Origin: Bacteroidota bacterium
Lineage (GTDB): Bacteria; Bacteroidota; Bacteroidia; Bacteroidales; VadinHA17
DNA: 64,000 bases
Direction of reading: 5' to 3'
Assembly (NCBI GenBank): GCA_029552825.1
Contig: JAKPDL010000151.1
Coordinates: 23,988 to 87,987, forward strand
Below, one piece after another: positions 27,550-36,792 of this stretch. Position numbers and translations under genes: made by a program. The notes below the pieces were generated by a model, which was not told where the DNA came from, did not search any database, and saw only the letters and a program-made list of their open reading frames with translations. Within the stretch, counting starts at the first letter, position 1. Each line of letters opens with the position of its first letter.

Positions 27550-28383
27550 CTACCTGCTCGGGCACTCAGTATCGTTATAGTTACTATCCCAGCAATGCCA
27601 GAGGTCGTCACCGAAATAGTCGGGAGCTTTTATCCTGCCGTGATGTCCAGTAGTACTCCATTTAATTTGTACATCAATAAATTTCAGCATTGAGGTGGAT
27701 TCATAGTAATGAACATTATAGTAGGCATTTAAATCACCTGTGGTAAGGCCGTACTCAATATAGCTGTCTTTCATTGCGCTCCCGGTTTTTATATAAGTAT
27801 ATTTTACTGAATTGACCTCAGTGCCTGTTATTTTCCAGTCGATCTGCAGAACAGGAACCTGTTCCTGCCAATTATGGTACAATACCCACTGCCCGCTTTT
27901 ACCATCAGGTGCAGAAGTGCCTTCAAACCAAAGGAATTCAGCAAAACCTCCTGCTCCTTCACGTGAAATATACATCTCCCATTTGACTCCTGTTGAAGAA
28001 ATCTGTCCGGTTAATCTTGCGGTATATTTTACGGATAGAACATCAACACTATATTTCCATTGCCACTTTTTGTTATCCAGGTAGCTGGGCTTCGTTTCAA
28101 GGGCTTTTTTAAATGCCGCTACCGGAACCGCCAGATTGACGAAAAGAAGAGTATTCCAGACTCCTGCTACGGTTGCCGCTATGCTCCAGTTGAGATTGGG
28201 AACTGCAACAGTACTTTTAGGTAAATCAAACTGCTGGAAAGATTTTGTCTCTGTTGAGAAATTGCTGAAATCAATAGCCATGGTCTCAAAAGGAGGAATT
28301 ACTGGTGGATTTCCCTTCTTCTCACAACTCTGGAAAACGGGAACCAGAACCAGAACCAGAAAAGCAACAAATAACTTTTTCAT
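27550..28383 (-). CDS. Lipoprotein of unknown function
   Basis: A 277-residue protein with a lipoprotein-type signal peptide ending in QSC (acylated Cys20). The mature part has several short beta-rich segments with many Trp and Tyr (for example KKWQWKYSVDVLSVKYTARL and WVLYHNWQEQ) and ends in Cys-containing WHCWDSNYNDTECPS. I do not recognise the family. The ATG at 28383 is chosen as it starts the signal peptide directly; upstream starts would add a poorly matched tail. It converges on the UroD-like gene with no spacer and is divergent from sodA. Confidence 0.7.
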   Translation of the reverse strand: MKKLFVAFLVLVLVPVFQSCEKKGNPPVIPPFETMAIDFSNFSTETKSFQQFDLPKSTVAVPNLNWSIAATVAGVWNTLLFVNLAVPVAAFKKALETKPSYLDNKKWQWKYSVDVLSVKYTARLTGQISSTGVKWEMYISREGAGGFAEFLWFEGTSAPDGKSGQWVLYHNWQEQVPVLQIDWKITGTEVNSVKYTYIKTGSAMKDSYIEYGLTTGDLNAYYNVHYYESTSMLKFIDVQIKWSTTGHHGRIKAPDYFGDDLWHCWDSNYNDTECPSR

Positions 28384-28608
28384 TTTCCAATTCATTTTTA
28401 TTATAAAACGGTGATTCCAAATAAAATATTGCAAAAACACTCAAAAAAGTATTGCCAAATAATTATTTGATATTCAATTTAATAATATAGTCAAAGTATA
28501 AAAAGTTGTCTAATTTTTTCTGCTTGTTTTGAACAAACTTAAGTATTGTTTTGTTATTATCTGTGAATTATTTAAATTGTAGATGTAAAATTACAATAAA
28601 TAAAAATA

Positions 28609-29343
28609 ATGAACAGAAGAAAATTTTTTAAATCAGCCGGAGCAGGTGCCTCTTTGTTTCTTCTTACAGGGAATGCGCTTTTAACCGGCAAAGAAATAAT
28701 TAAATCTGAAACTATGGAACAGATGAGTACAAGTAAAATTTTATTTCCGGCATTACCTTATGCCTATGATGCACTCGAACCCTGGATTGATGCCCGTACA
28801 ATGGAAATACATTATGATAAACATCACAGGGCTTATTACAACAACTTTGTTGCCGCAATCAAAGGGACAGAATCTGAAAATCTCACGGCGGAAGAGATTC
28901 TGAAAAATGTATCACGATATCCTGTTGCGGTAAGGAACCAGGGTGGCGGATATTTTAATCATGTTCTTTTCTGGGAGAATATGGCAAAAGGATTATCCAC
29001 ACCATCATCCGAAATGGTTAAAGCATTAGAATCAGCTTTTGGATCTTACGACAGGTTCAAAGAACTATTCAGTAATGCTGCAAAAACACACTTTGGAAGT
29101 GGATGGGCATGGCTTTATCTTACAACCGACAAAAAACTGGCTGTGGGGAGCACTCCAAATCAGGATAGTCCTGTAATGGATGTTTCGACAATAAAAGGAA
29201 CGCCGCTTTTAACAATAGATGTCTGGGAACATGCCTATTATCTCAAATACCAGAACAGACGTGCTGAATATGTCGACAATTTCTGGAATGTTGTTAACTG
29301 GCAGGAAGTTGAAAAGCGTTATAGAAAAGCTTTAACGCTTTAA
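28609..29343 (+). CDS. sodA: Superoxide dismutase, Mn-type, with Tat signal
   Basis: A 244-residue Fe/Mn superoxide dismutase. The metal ligands are His in MEIHYDKHH, His in NQGGGYFNHVLFW, and Asp/His in DVWEHAYYLKYQNRR. The motifs GGGYFNH and NQDSPVM (Gln from the C-terminal half) are those of Mn-type enzymes; Fe-type enzymes have Gln in the first half. A twin-arginine signal (NRRKFF, residues 2-7, then a hydrophobic stretch) predicts export of the folded enzyme, giving periplasmic protection, unusual because most Mn-SODs are cytosolic. The 225-base gap upstream holds no TAnnTTTG on this strand. A strong terminator follows. Confidence 0.92.
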   Translation: MNRRKFFKSAGAGASLFLLTGNALLTGKEIIKSETMEQMSTSKILFPALPYAYDALEPWIDARTMEIHYDKHHRAYYNNFVAAIKGTESENLTAEEILKNVSRYPVAVRNQGGGYFNHVLFWENMAKGLSTPSSEMVKALESAFGSYDRFKELFSNAAKTHFGSGWAWLYLTTDKKLAVGSTPNQDSPVMDVSTIKGTPLLTIDVWEHAYYLKYQNRRAEYVDNFWNVVNWQEVEKRYRKALTL

Positions 29344-29386
29344 TGAGAGTTTTTACCTGTTGTGCTGATAAAAATATCAGGTTTTT

Positions 29387-29414
29387 AAGAGGCTTTCTAA
29401 AAAGCCTCTTTTTT
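29387..29414 (+). terminator. Rho-independent terminator after sodA
   Basis: AAGAGGCTTT and AAAGCCTCTT form a perfect 10-base stem with a 4-base loop (29397-29400), followed by a T run. It ends 71 bases after the sodA stop and also precedes the 3' end of the convergent acyl-CoA ligase gene, so it may serve both directions (an A run precedes the stem only weakly). Confidence 0.85.
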
Positions 29415-29469
29415 GTTTTAACTCCTGAGTCCCCTGAGAAAGGACATATTGATATACAATATTTTATCT

Positions 29470-31116
29470 TTATTTATAAATATATCTTTTTATTTTCTGG
29501 GTGGCTGTTTTTTCGAATGGTAAAGGCTGATATACAACTTTGCTTATTCGGCTGAATTTATTGACTTTTGAATTGACATATTCCTGAATCTCCCTGAGAA
29601 TTTCTTCCTTTTTTTCTTCAAACCGCCTTGAAGCTTCATTTTTCATAATGTTGTATTTCTTTTCAATCTCCTCAATGTTAAGGTGGACAAGGGCAACGAG
29701 TTTGCCCTTTTGTTCGATTACAATAGATTCTACAACATGTCTGAAGCTGTTAATCAGTGATTCGATCTCCTCAGGATAGATATTTTCTCCGCTTGCTCCT
29801 ACAATTACATTTTTTGCCCTTCCTTTAATGTATAGATTATTCCTTTTATCAAACACATCAAGGTCTCCTGTCTTAAACCACCCATCTGAAGTAATAACTT
29901 CTGCTGTTAGTTCCGGATCTTTAAAGTAGCCAATCATTACATTTGGGCCCTTTGCCCATATTTCACCTTCTCCTGTTACTGGATCAGGATTGTGAATTTT
30001 AAGTTCAACTCCTTCAATAGAAGGACCTGTTGATTCATAAACAGAATTCGCAGGGCCGGCACCAGCTAGAAGAGGCGATGTTTCAGTAAGTCCATATCCA
30101 ATTGCATATGGAAAAGATGCTTCTATGAGAAATTTTTCAACGGTGCTGTTAAGCTTGGCTCCACCTATTCCGTAAAACCTGAGCTCTCCTCCGAATGTTT
30201 TCATTAATTTCTTGCCTGCCAAACGGTTGAGAAGTTTTCGAATAGGAGGTATTTTGTAAATAGAGCGGATCATTATGTTTTTACGAAGAGATGGCAATAT
30301 TTTATTGAAATATATCTTTTCGATAATAAGTGGAACTGTCAACATGGCTGTTGGTCTGACCTTGCCAAGTGCAGGAAGAAGTACTGCCGGGGTTGGTGGC
30401 TTTCTAAGGTAATAAACACAGGCCCCCCTGAGCATTGGAAGAATGAGGCCGAGGGTGTTTTCGTATGTGTGCGACAGTGGAAGTACCGAAAGGAACCTGT
30501 CGTTTTCGTCAAGATAATGGATTTTGCTACCCGCAATGGCATTAAATGTTATGTTACCATGCGAAAGCATTACTCCTTTAGACTTTCCGGTTGTTCCGGA
30601 TGTATAAATTATTGAGGCAAGGTCCTCACAATTGACGGAATAATTTTCGGATGGCCTTGAATTTTCTGAGTAAGCGACAAATTCTCCTGAAGTTTTGACT
30701 GGTAAAAAATTTTCCATCAACACAACTGTCTTCAGTTGATTACCCTCCAGGTATTCAATCTTTGGCAAAAGTGAAGATGATATTATTAAAAGTTTAGATT
30801 CAGAATGATTTATCACATTCTGAATTTCTGATTTAGAAAATTCTGGCAATATAGGGACTGCTACGGCGCCCTTAAAGGTGACCGCATAAAATGAAATACC
30901 CCAGTTGGGCATATTTGTTCCAAGAATAGCAACTCTGTCACCTTTTTTGATATTATTCTTTTCGAGAAAATTAATGAGTGAGTTGATTTTCTGATCTACT
31001 TCTTTGTATGTCAATGGCTTTTCGTCTATGAAAGATAAAGCGTTTCTGTCGCCATGTTTTTTCAAAGTTTCTGAGAACAAAGAAGGGATTGTGGTGGGAA
31101 TGATAAAAGAATTCAT
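29470..31116 (-). CDS. Long-chain fatty acid--CoA ligase (AMP-forming)
   Basis: A 548-residue ANL-superfamily enzyme that activates fatty acids to acyl-CoA via an acyl-adenylate. The P-loop-like A3 motif is IIYTSGTTGKSKGVMLSH; A5 is GYGLTETSPLL; A7/A8 include GWFKTGDLDVFDKRNNLYIKGRAKNVIVGASGENIYPEEIE; the C-terminal catalytic Lys region ends in TATQKIKRY. The length is typical of the FadD/FAA1-like group of this phylum. Membrane-associated in the cytosol. Promoter at 31134-31141. Confidence 0.93.
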   Translation of the reverse strand: MNSFIIPTTIPSLFSETLKKHGDRNALSFIDEKPLTYKEVDQKINSLINFLEKNNIKKGDRVAILGTNMPNWGISFYAVTFKGAVAVPILPEFSKSEIQNVINHSESKLLIISSSLLPKIEYLEGNQLKTVVLMENFLPVKTSGEFVAYSENSRPSENYSVNCEDLASIIYTSGTTGKSKGVMLSHGNITFNAIAGSKIHYLDENDRFLSVLPLSHTYENTLGLILPMLRGACVYYLRKPPTPAVLLPALGKVRPTAMLTVPLIIEKIYFNKILPSLRKNIMIRSIYKIPPIRKLLNRLAGKKLMKTFGGELRFYGIGGAKLNSTVEKFLIEASFPYAIGYGLTETSPLLAGAGPANSVYESTGPSIEGVELKIHNPDPVTGEGEIWAKGPNVMIGYFKDPELTAEVITSDGWFKTGDLDVFDKRNNLYIKGRAKNVIVGASGENIYPEEIESLINSFRHVVESIVIEQKGKLVALVHLNIEEIEKKYNIMKNEASRRFEEKKEEILREIQEYVNSKVNKFSRISKVVYQPLPFEKTATQKIKRYIYK

Positions 31117-31133
31117 TAAACTATTTAAAATTG

Positions 31134-31141
31134 CAAAGATA
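31134..31141 (-). promoter_or_regulatory. Probable -7 promoter element for the acyl-CoA ligase gene
   Basis: Reads TATCTTTG on the minus strand (TAnnTTTG), 17 bases ahead of the ATG at 31116, so the leader would be about 12 bases. It lies in the 157-base divergent gap shared with queD. Confidence 0.4.
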
Positions 31142-31240
31142 AGTTTTTATTTTTAATTACCTTGAAGTATAAGGAAAATATTTATGTGAAGCACATGAAA
31201 AAGCGTCAAAATCATTTTCTTTCCTTTCAACCAGAATAGT

Positions 31241-31248
31241 TATTTTTG
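31241..31248 (+). promoter_or_regulatory. Probable -7 promoter element for queD-polA
   Basis: TATTTTTG matches TAnnTTTG and ends 25 bases before the queD ATG, giving a leader of about 20 bases. No preQ1 riboswitch can fit in so short a leader. Confidence 0.42.
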
Positions 31249-31273
31249 TAAGTGTAATTCAATATTAATACCT

Positions 31274-31717
31274 ATGCCTGTAATCAGGATAACACGCGAA
31301 TTCACTATCGAAATGGCTCATGTACTTGAATTTCATTATGGACAATGCAAAAATGTTCATGGACATTCATACAGGCTGTTTGTAACTGTGGCAGGAACTC
31401 CTTTGAATGAACCGGGAAGTCCAGGAGACGGAATGATAATGGATTTTGCTGAATTGAAAAAAATAGTGGAAGAAAAAGTTATAAATATTTTCGACCATTC
31501 ACTTGTAGTCAGTAAAAGCTTTGAAAAGAGGTACAACAATATACGGGGGATATTTACCAACCTTGTAGTACTGGATTATCAACCCACATGCGAAAATCTG
31601 GTTATTGATTTTGCAGAAAGGATTAAATCTGGTCTGCCCGACGGAATTTATCTTCATTCATTGAAGCTTTATGAAACGTCAAAATCTTATGCTGAGTGGT
31701 ACTCTTCTGATAATTAA
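31274..31717 (+). CDS. queD: 6-carboxytetrahydropterin synthase / 6-pyruvoyltetrahydropterin synthase family
   Basis: A 147-residue T-fold enzyme. QueD converts dihydroneopterin triphosphate to 6-carboxytetrahydropterin in queuosine/preQ0 synthesis. Zinc-binding His in EMAH and in VHGHSY, the catalytic Cys in GQCKNVHGH, and the FDHS motif are all visible; MDFAELKKIVEEKV is the usual conserved helix. A folate/biopterin role is possible, as family members cannot be split by sequence alone, but QueD is the common form in bacteria. polA starts 12 bases downstream on the same strand. Confidence 0.9.
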   Translation: MPVIRITREFTIEMAHVLEFHYGQCKNVHGHSYRLFVTVAGTPLNEPGSPGDGMIMDFAELKKIVEEKVINIFDHSLVVSKSFEKRYNNIRGIFTNLVVLDYQPTCENLVIDFAERIKSGLPDGIYLHSLKLYETSKSYAEWYSSDN

Positions 31718-31729
31718 TATTACCTGTTT

Positions 31730-34528
31730 ATGTCGGAATCCGGTGAAAAGAAACTATTCCTGCTTGATGCTTATGCATTAATATTCAGATCTTATTACGC
31801 ATTTATCAAGAATCCGCGGATAACTTCAAAAGGCCTCAATACGTCTGCAATTTTTGGATTTCTTCTAACCCTCGAGGAAGTTTTACAGAAACAGAAGCCA
31901 ACGCATATTGCAGTAGTTTTTGACAGTTCTGAGCCAACATTCCGCCACAAAATGTACAGCGAGTACAAAGCTACGAGGGAAGAGACACCTGAGGATATTA
32001 AGAAAGCGGTTCCATATATTAAACAGCTTGTTGAAGCATATAGAATTCCCATTCTCGAATGTCCGGGTTTTGAGGCGGATGATATTATAGGCACACTGGC
32101 AAACAAAGCGGCCCAAAAAGGCTTTGTAACTTATATGATGACACCTGATAAAGATTTCGCCCAGCTTGTCTCCGACAGAATTTTTATGTACAAACCTTCG
32201 AGGGCAGGAAATGAATCGGTTATATGGGGTATTAAAGATGTGAAAAGGGAATTCAATGTTAAATCCCCTGAACAGGTCATTGATATTCTGGGACTTATGG
32301 GGGATACTTCAGATAATATTCCTGGTGCTCCGGGTGTGGGGCCCAAAACTGCAATGAAACTTATTTCAGAATTTGGAAGTATTGAGGAATTGCTAAAAAA
32401 TACTGATAAGTTGCAGGGCAGGATAAAGGAAATACTTGAAAAACATAAGGAACAGGTACTGTTGTCGAAAAAGCTGGTAACAATAAATACAAATACCCCT
32501 GTTGAATTTGATGAAGAGAGCCTTAAGCTGGAACCGCCTGATAAAGAAAAACTCAAAATATTGTTCGATGAGCTTGAATTCAGGCAAACGGCTTCAAGAA
32601 TTCTTTCAGAGTCAACTGAAAATAAAGATACTTTAGTAGTTGAACAGGAGACGAAAACGTCTCCTGAAACAATCCAGGGAACACTTTTCGGAGAAGCTGC
32701 TGTTTCAGAAACCAAACTTAATATTGAACTTGTACCACATTCTTACAATCTTATTCAGACTCGGGAGGATCTGAAGAAACTGGCAGAAGAACTTAGCAAA
32801 CTTGAGGAATTCTGTTTTGATACAGAAACTACAAGTATTAACGCACTTGAATCTGAACTTGTTGCTATTGCATTTTCATGGATTAAGGGCAAAGGTTATC
32901 TTGTATATTTCCCTGAAAATGAGAATGAAATAAAAGAAATGCTTTCTATTCTGAAACCCGTGTTCGAGAATGACAGGATACGTAAAATAGGTCAGAATAT
33001 TAAATTTGATATCCAGGTTCTCGCAAATTATGGAATAGAAGTCAGGGGCGCACTTTTCGACACAATGATTGCTCATTATCTCCTTGAGCCTGACATGAGA
33101 CACAACATGGACTATCTGGCTGAAACATATCTTTCTTACAGACCTGTCTCAATTGAAAGCTTAATAGGTGAAAAGGGGCGAAATCAGAAAACCATGCGTT
33201 CAGTACCGGTTGAGAAAATAGTTGAATATTCTGTTGAGGATGCCGATATAACATTGCAGTTAAAAGAGTTGTTTGAGCCAAAAATTATCAAAGAGGGCAT
33301 GAAGGAACTGGCAGAAAATATTGAGATGCCCCTGATCAGGGTTCTTGCGTGTATGGAGAGAGCCGGCGTTAAACTTGATGAAGAAAACCTGAAATCAATT
33401 GCTGTAGGTTTGAGGGAAGATATTATCAGACTGGAAGAGGAGATTTATGCACTGGCAGGTGAGGAGTTTAACATTTCTTCTCCCCGGCAACTGGGAAATA
33501 TTCTTTTTATTAAGCTAAAAATTGATGATAAAGCAAAACTTACCAAAACAAAGCAGTTTATTACAAATGAAGAAATCCTTCAGAAGCTTGTGAACAGACA
33601 TCCTATTGTTGGTAAAGTACTGGAATATAGAGGATTGAAAAAATTACTTACAACTTATGTTGAAACACTGCCATTGCTAATTAACAAGAAGACGGGGCGG
33701 ATACATACATCGTTTAATCAGGCGGTTGCAGCTACAGGCAGGCTAAGTTCAAACAATCCGAATCTCCAAAATATTCCAGTCAGGGATGAAAGAGGACGGG
33801 AAATAAGAAAAGCTTTTGTACCTGATGAAGGTTATATTTTCCTGTCTGCAGATTATTCCCAGATTGAATTGCGATTGATGGCACATCTGAGTGGTGATAA
33901 AAATATGATTGAGGATTTTATATCGGGGCACGATATTCATACTGCTACTGCTGCGAAGATTTTTGGTGTCAGTTTTGATGAAGTAACAAGGGAAATGCGA
34001 AGCAGGGCAAAGACAGCTAATTTCGGAATTATATATGGAATTTCATCGTTTGGACTTTCTGAGAGGCTAAATATAGGGCGCAAAGAGGCAAAGGAACTTA
34101 TTGACGGATATTTTGCATCATATCCTGGTGTAAAGCAATATATGGAAGAAAGCATAAAGCAGGCCAGGGAAAAGGGGTATGTAACGACAATGTTCGGAAG
34201 GAGAAGATATGTAAGGGATATTAATTCACGCAACCAGGTGGTAAGGGGAAATGCTGAACGTAATGCTATTAATGCTCCAATTCAGGGTTCAGCGGCAGAT
34301 ATTATCAAAATTGCCATGATAAGGATTTTTAACCAGATTCGCAATAAAGGCTTAAAGTCGAGGATGATACTTCAGGTACATGATGAACTGATTCTGGAGG
34401 TTGCCCATGATGAGCTTGAGCTGGTAAAAGAAATTGTTATCAGTGAAATGACCGGAGCAGCTTCATTGAAAGTGCCTTTGAAAGTTGACTGGGGTACAGG
34501 GTCAAACTGGCTTGAAGCACACCCCTGA
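31730..34528 (+). CDS. polA: DNA polymerase I
   Basis: A 932-residue three-domain polymerase used in Okazaki fragment processing and repair. The N-terminal 5'-3' exonuclease (about 1-295) has ADDIIGTLA, DKDFAQLV and GDTSDNIPG; the 3'-5' proofreading domain (about 345-535) is intact with DTE (Asp364, Glu366), NIKFD and YSVEDAD; the polymerase domain (about 565-932) has motif A SADYSQIELR (Asp708), the O-helix RSRAKTANFGIIYG, and motif C VHDEL (Asp885). All catalytic residues are present, so all three activities are expected. It converges on the S41 protease gene with 6 bases between. Confidence 0.97.
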   Translation: MSESGEKKLFLLDAYALIFRSYYAFIKNPRITSKGLNTSAIFGFLLTLEEVLQKQKPTHIAVVFDSSEPTFRHKMYSEYKATREETPEDIKKAVPYIKQLVEAYRIPILECPGFEADDIIGTLANKAAQKGFVTYMMTPDKDFAQLVSDRIFMYKPSRAGNESVIWGIKDVKREFNVKSPEQVIDILGLMGDTSDNIPGAPGVGPKTAMKLISEFGSIEELLKNTDKLQGRIKEILEKHKEQVLLSKKLVTINTNTPVEFDEESLKLEPPDKEKLKILFDELEFRQTASRILSESTENKDTLVVEQETKTSPETIQGTLFGEAAVSETKLNIELVPHSYNLIQTREDLKKLAEELSKLEEFCFDTETTSINALESELVAIAFSWIKGKGYLVYFPENENEIKEMLSILKPVFENDRIRKIGQNIKFDIQVLANYGIEVRGALFDTMIAHYLLEPDMRHNMDYLAETYLSYRPVSIESLIGEKGRNQKTMRSVPVEKIVEYSVEDADITLQLKELFEPKIIKEGMKELAENIEMPLIRVLACMERAGVKLDEENLKSIAVGLREDIIRLEEEIYALAGEEFNISSPRQLGNILFIKLKIDDKAKLTKTKQFITNEEILQKLVNRHPIVGKVLEYRGLKKLLTTYVETLPLLINKKTGRIHTSFNQAVAATGRLSSNNPNLQNIPVRDERGREIRKAFVPDEGYIFLSADYSQIELRLMAHLSGDKNMIEDFISGHDIHTATAAKIFGVSFDEVTREMRSRAKTANFGIIYGISSFGLSERLNIGRKEAKELIDGYFASYPGVKQYMEESIKQAREKGYVTTMFGRRRYVRDINSRNQVVRGNAERNAINAPIQGSAADIIKIAMIRIFNQIRNKGLKSRMILQVHDELILEVAHDELELVKEIVISEMTGAASLKVPLKVDWGTGSNWLEAHP

Positions 34529-34534
34529 GCAAAA

Positions 34535-36214
34535 TTATCTCACTGGCTTTCCTTCGAGAATTGACCTGTATAGTGATTTATTATTGAGAACTTCTATGGC
34601 TTTATGTACTTGCTCATCATATTTTATTGACCATGCTATTGCCCCTTCCTCATAAAAATACCTGCTTATTATTTCATCGCATAGGAGTTCTGAAATCTCT
34701 TCCTTGAAACTCTGGAGATCTCTTCTGAGATTGTGAGTAATTTCTTTCTGGAGGGTATTGAAAAGTTCTTTGTTGGGTTCGAAGTATTTTTCTTTCTTTG
34801 CATTTTCAACCAGTTCAGAGAATGATTTTTCAGTAAATGTCTGATAGTTGAATCCTCTTTCATCAAGGAACTTTATAAAATCCTCATATTCGTTATCGGT
34901 TATTTTCACATCTTCAATGCTTTTTATTTCAGGATGTGACCAGTAATATTTTGTAGCATAATCGAAAATCAGGTTACGGGTATACAATTCAGTTGCGAGC
35001 TGACTGAGGTTTTCGGGTACAACTTCGATGTCGGGAGTAATTCCGCCTCCATCTTTTACCGGCCGGCCATTACGTGTTTTGAAAGTTTTTATGAGTGAAT
35101 CGGGGATATATCCTACACTACCATCTTCATTACGGTGTGTAAAATCTATAGCCTGAATACAACGTCCGCTGGGTATATAGTATTTTGCCGTTGTAACTTT
35201 TAACTGTGCATTAAAGCTAAGCGGACGTGTGATCTGCACAAGACCTTTTCCGTAGGATCTTTGACCGACAACGACACCTCGGTCGAGATCCTGAATGGCA
35301 CCGGCTACGATTTCCGAAGCTGATGCTGTCATCCTGTTTATAAGCACAACCAGAGGAATTCTGTCATCAACAGGCTGATTTTTTGTTTTGTACGAGGCAT
35401 CAAATTGTTTTACTTTGCCTTTTGTGCTCACAACCTCAGTTCCGGGACCAACAAAAAGGTTGACAATATCGACTGCCTCCAGCATTATCCCGCCGGGATT
35501 AGACCTCAGATCTAGAATAATACCATCAGGGTTGTTCTTTTTAAGTTCAATAAGAGCCTTTTTAACATCTTCGTAACAGTTCTGGGTGAAATTTGTAAAT
35601 CTGATATACCCGATATTTGAATCAACAATTCCATAATAAGGAACAGGAGGAAGTGAAATCCTTTCTCTTTTCAACTGAAATTCAATTTCTTTCCCGTTTC
35701 TTTCGACAGTAACCGAAACAGTTGTCCCCGGATCACCTTTTAAGTTGTCGCTAACTTTATCAACAGCAAAACCTTTAAGTGATTGTCCGTCAATCTTTTT
35801 AATAAGGTCTCCTGCTTTAATCCCTGCCAGATCTGCAGGAAAACCTTTGTATACTTCTGTTACTATTGCATAATCTCCATTATTTCTTATCAAACAGCCT
35901 ATCCCACCATATTTCCCGGTTGTCATAAAATTGAAGTCATCAATTTCAGATTCTGAATAGAATGTAGTATATGGATCAAGAGATCTGAGGATGCTTTCTA
36001 TTCCTGTCCGGATAATTTTATCAGGATCTATTTCATCAACATAAAAAGTATTCAGTTCACGGATGAGTGAAATAAAAATGTCAAGATTTTTCCCAAGCCT
36101 GAAATCCCTGGATTCCTGGTTTATCAGAAATGCAGTGGTGGTAACGGCAAACAGAACAATTGTAATCAGAATTAATATTTTCTTTCCTTTCTGCTTTTTC
36201 ATGATCTGCTTCAT
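34535..36214 (-). CDS. S41 family C-terminal processing protease (CtpA-like)
   Basis: A 559-residue exported protease. An N-terminal hydrophobic anchor (about 12-30) is followed by a PDZ domain (about 85-170, GGIGCLI...YKGFPADLAGIKAGDLI) and the S41 domain with catalytic Ser in TASASEIVAGAIQD and Lys in SYGKGLVQ. It degrades or trims periplasmic proteins from their C termini. A charged helical tail of about 120 residues is typical of the phylum. I use the ATG at 36214 because a TTG at 36223 overlaps the probable -7 element; an ATG at 36202 is also possible. It is next to rnpA, a common arrangement in Bacteroidota, though yidD is not between them here. Confidence 0.9.
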   Translation of the reverse strand: MKQIMKKQKGKKILILITIVLFAVTTTAFLINQESRDFRLGKNLDIFISLIRELNTFYVDEIDPDKIIRTGIESILRSLDPYTTFYSESEIDDFNFMTTGKYGGIGCLIRNNGDYAIVTEVYKGFPADLAGIKAGDLIKKIDGQSLKGFAVDKVSDNLKGDPGTTVSVTVERNGKEIEFQLKRERISLPPVPYYGIVDSNIGYIRFTNFTQNCYEDVKKALIELKKNNPDGIILDLRSNPGGIMLEAVDIVNLFVGPGTEVVSTKGKVKQFDASYKTKNQPVDDRIPLVVLINRMTASASEIVAGAIQDLDRGVVVGQRSYGKGLVQITRPLSFNAQLKVTTAKYYIPSGRCIQAIDFTHRNEDGSVGYIPDSLIKTFKTRNGRPVKDGGGITPDIEVVPENLSQLATELYTRNLIFDYATKYYWSHPEIKSIEDVKITDNEYEDFIKFLDERGFNYQTFTEKSFSELVENAKKEKYFEPNKELFNTLQKEITHNLRRDLQSFKEEISELLCDEIISRYFYEEGAIAWSIKYDEQVHKAIEVLNNKSLYRSILEGKPVR

Positions 36215-36220
36215 CGTTAA

Positions 36221-36228
36221 CAAATATA
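36221..36228 (-). promoter_or_regulatory. Probable -7 promoter element for the S41 protease gene
   Basis: Reads TATATTTG on the minus strand (TAnnTTTG), just ahead of the first ATG codons at 36214 and 36202. If real, the start is at or very near the transcript 5' end, favouring 36202. Confidence 0.35.
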
Positions 36229-36320
36229 TTTTGATAAAAGACGAAAATAGAAAGAAATTATTTCAGATGGATTGTATTTATGTTTTATAAGAAAACTTTA
36301 ACATTGATGTGTTTGGGTTT

Positions 36321-36722
36321 TTATTCCTTGCTTGTACTTACAGATGATACAAGTTTCCGGAGTACATCATCAACATGCTTTTCTATTTCCCGGAAATCGG
36401 GAATTCTCCTGTCTCTGTAGATTAAAATGAAATTTATACTCTTACCTGTCGATGTCAGAAAATCATAAAGAATATATTTTTTCCTTCTATATGCTTCTCT
36501 GATTTTTCTTTTTATAGCATTTCTCTTTACAGCAGATCTGAAGAGCTTTTTTGAAACGCTGATTGCAATCTTTGCCGGCGCAGCTGAATCCTGATTGCTA
36601 AAAGTCCATATTACCTGAAAAGGATAACTTGTTACTGAAATGCCTTTTTCAAATAGTAATTCTATAGCTTTTTTACTGCATAGCCGCTCATGTTTTCTGA
36701 ATGTTTCAGTATGTTCAGCCAT
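36321..36722 (-). CDS. rnpA: Ribonuclease P protein component
   Basis: A 133-residue basic protein that supports the RNase P RNA in removing tRNA 5' leaders. The family signature is clear as RSAVKRNAIKRKIREAYR, followed by a FILIYRDRRIPDF strand and a C-terminal helix. Its start overlaps no neighbour; it lies 70 bases after hemD and 107 bases before the S41 protease gene. The rpmH gene, which precedes rnpA in most bacteria, is not here, as is normal for this phylum. Confidence 0.95.
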   Translation of the reverse strand: MAEHTETFRKHERLCSKKAIELLFEKGISVTSYPFQVIWTFSNQDSAAPAKIAISVSKKLFRSAVKRNAIKRKIREAYRRKKYILYDFLTSTGKSINFILIYRDRRIPDFREIEKHVDDVLRKLVSSVSTSKE

Positions 36723-36792
36723 TGCTGAATTAATAAAGCATATGTATTTACAGTTTATGCTATGAAGAGTAAAAATATACGGACAAAAAGAG

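Noticed and set aside
27950..27970. TTCACGTGAA, resembling the core of parS
   Set aside because: Only the central bases match; about three of the fixed outer positions of the parS consensus differ, and it lies in the coding region of the unknown lipoprotein.
28993..29001. TTATCCACA, a perfect DnaA-box sequence
   Set aside because: It is a single site inside the sodA coding region, and I saw no cluster of such boxes or AT-rich unwinding element beside it, so it does not mark oriC.
31117..31273. Possible preQ1 riboswitch ahead of queD
   Set aside because: No hairpin with the preQ1 pattern was seen, and the probable promoter leaves a leader of only about 20 bases.
32131..32715. Serine-rich open frame of 194 codons on the minus strand inside polA
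   Set aside because: Low-complexity, Ser/Leu-rich product that mirrors the coding strand of polA; no domain and no promoter.
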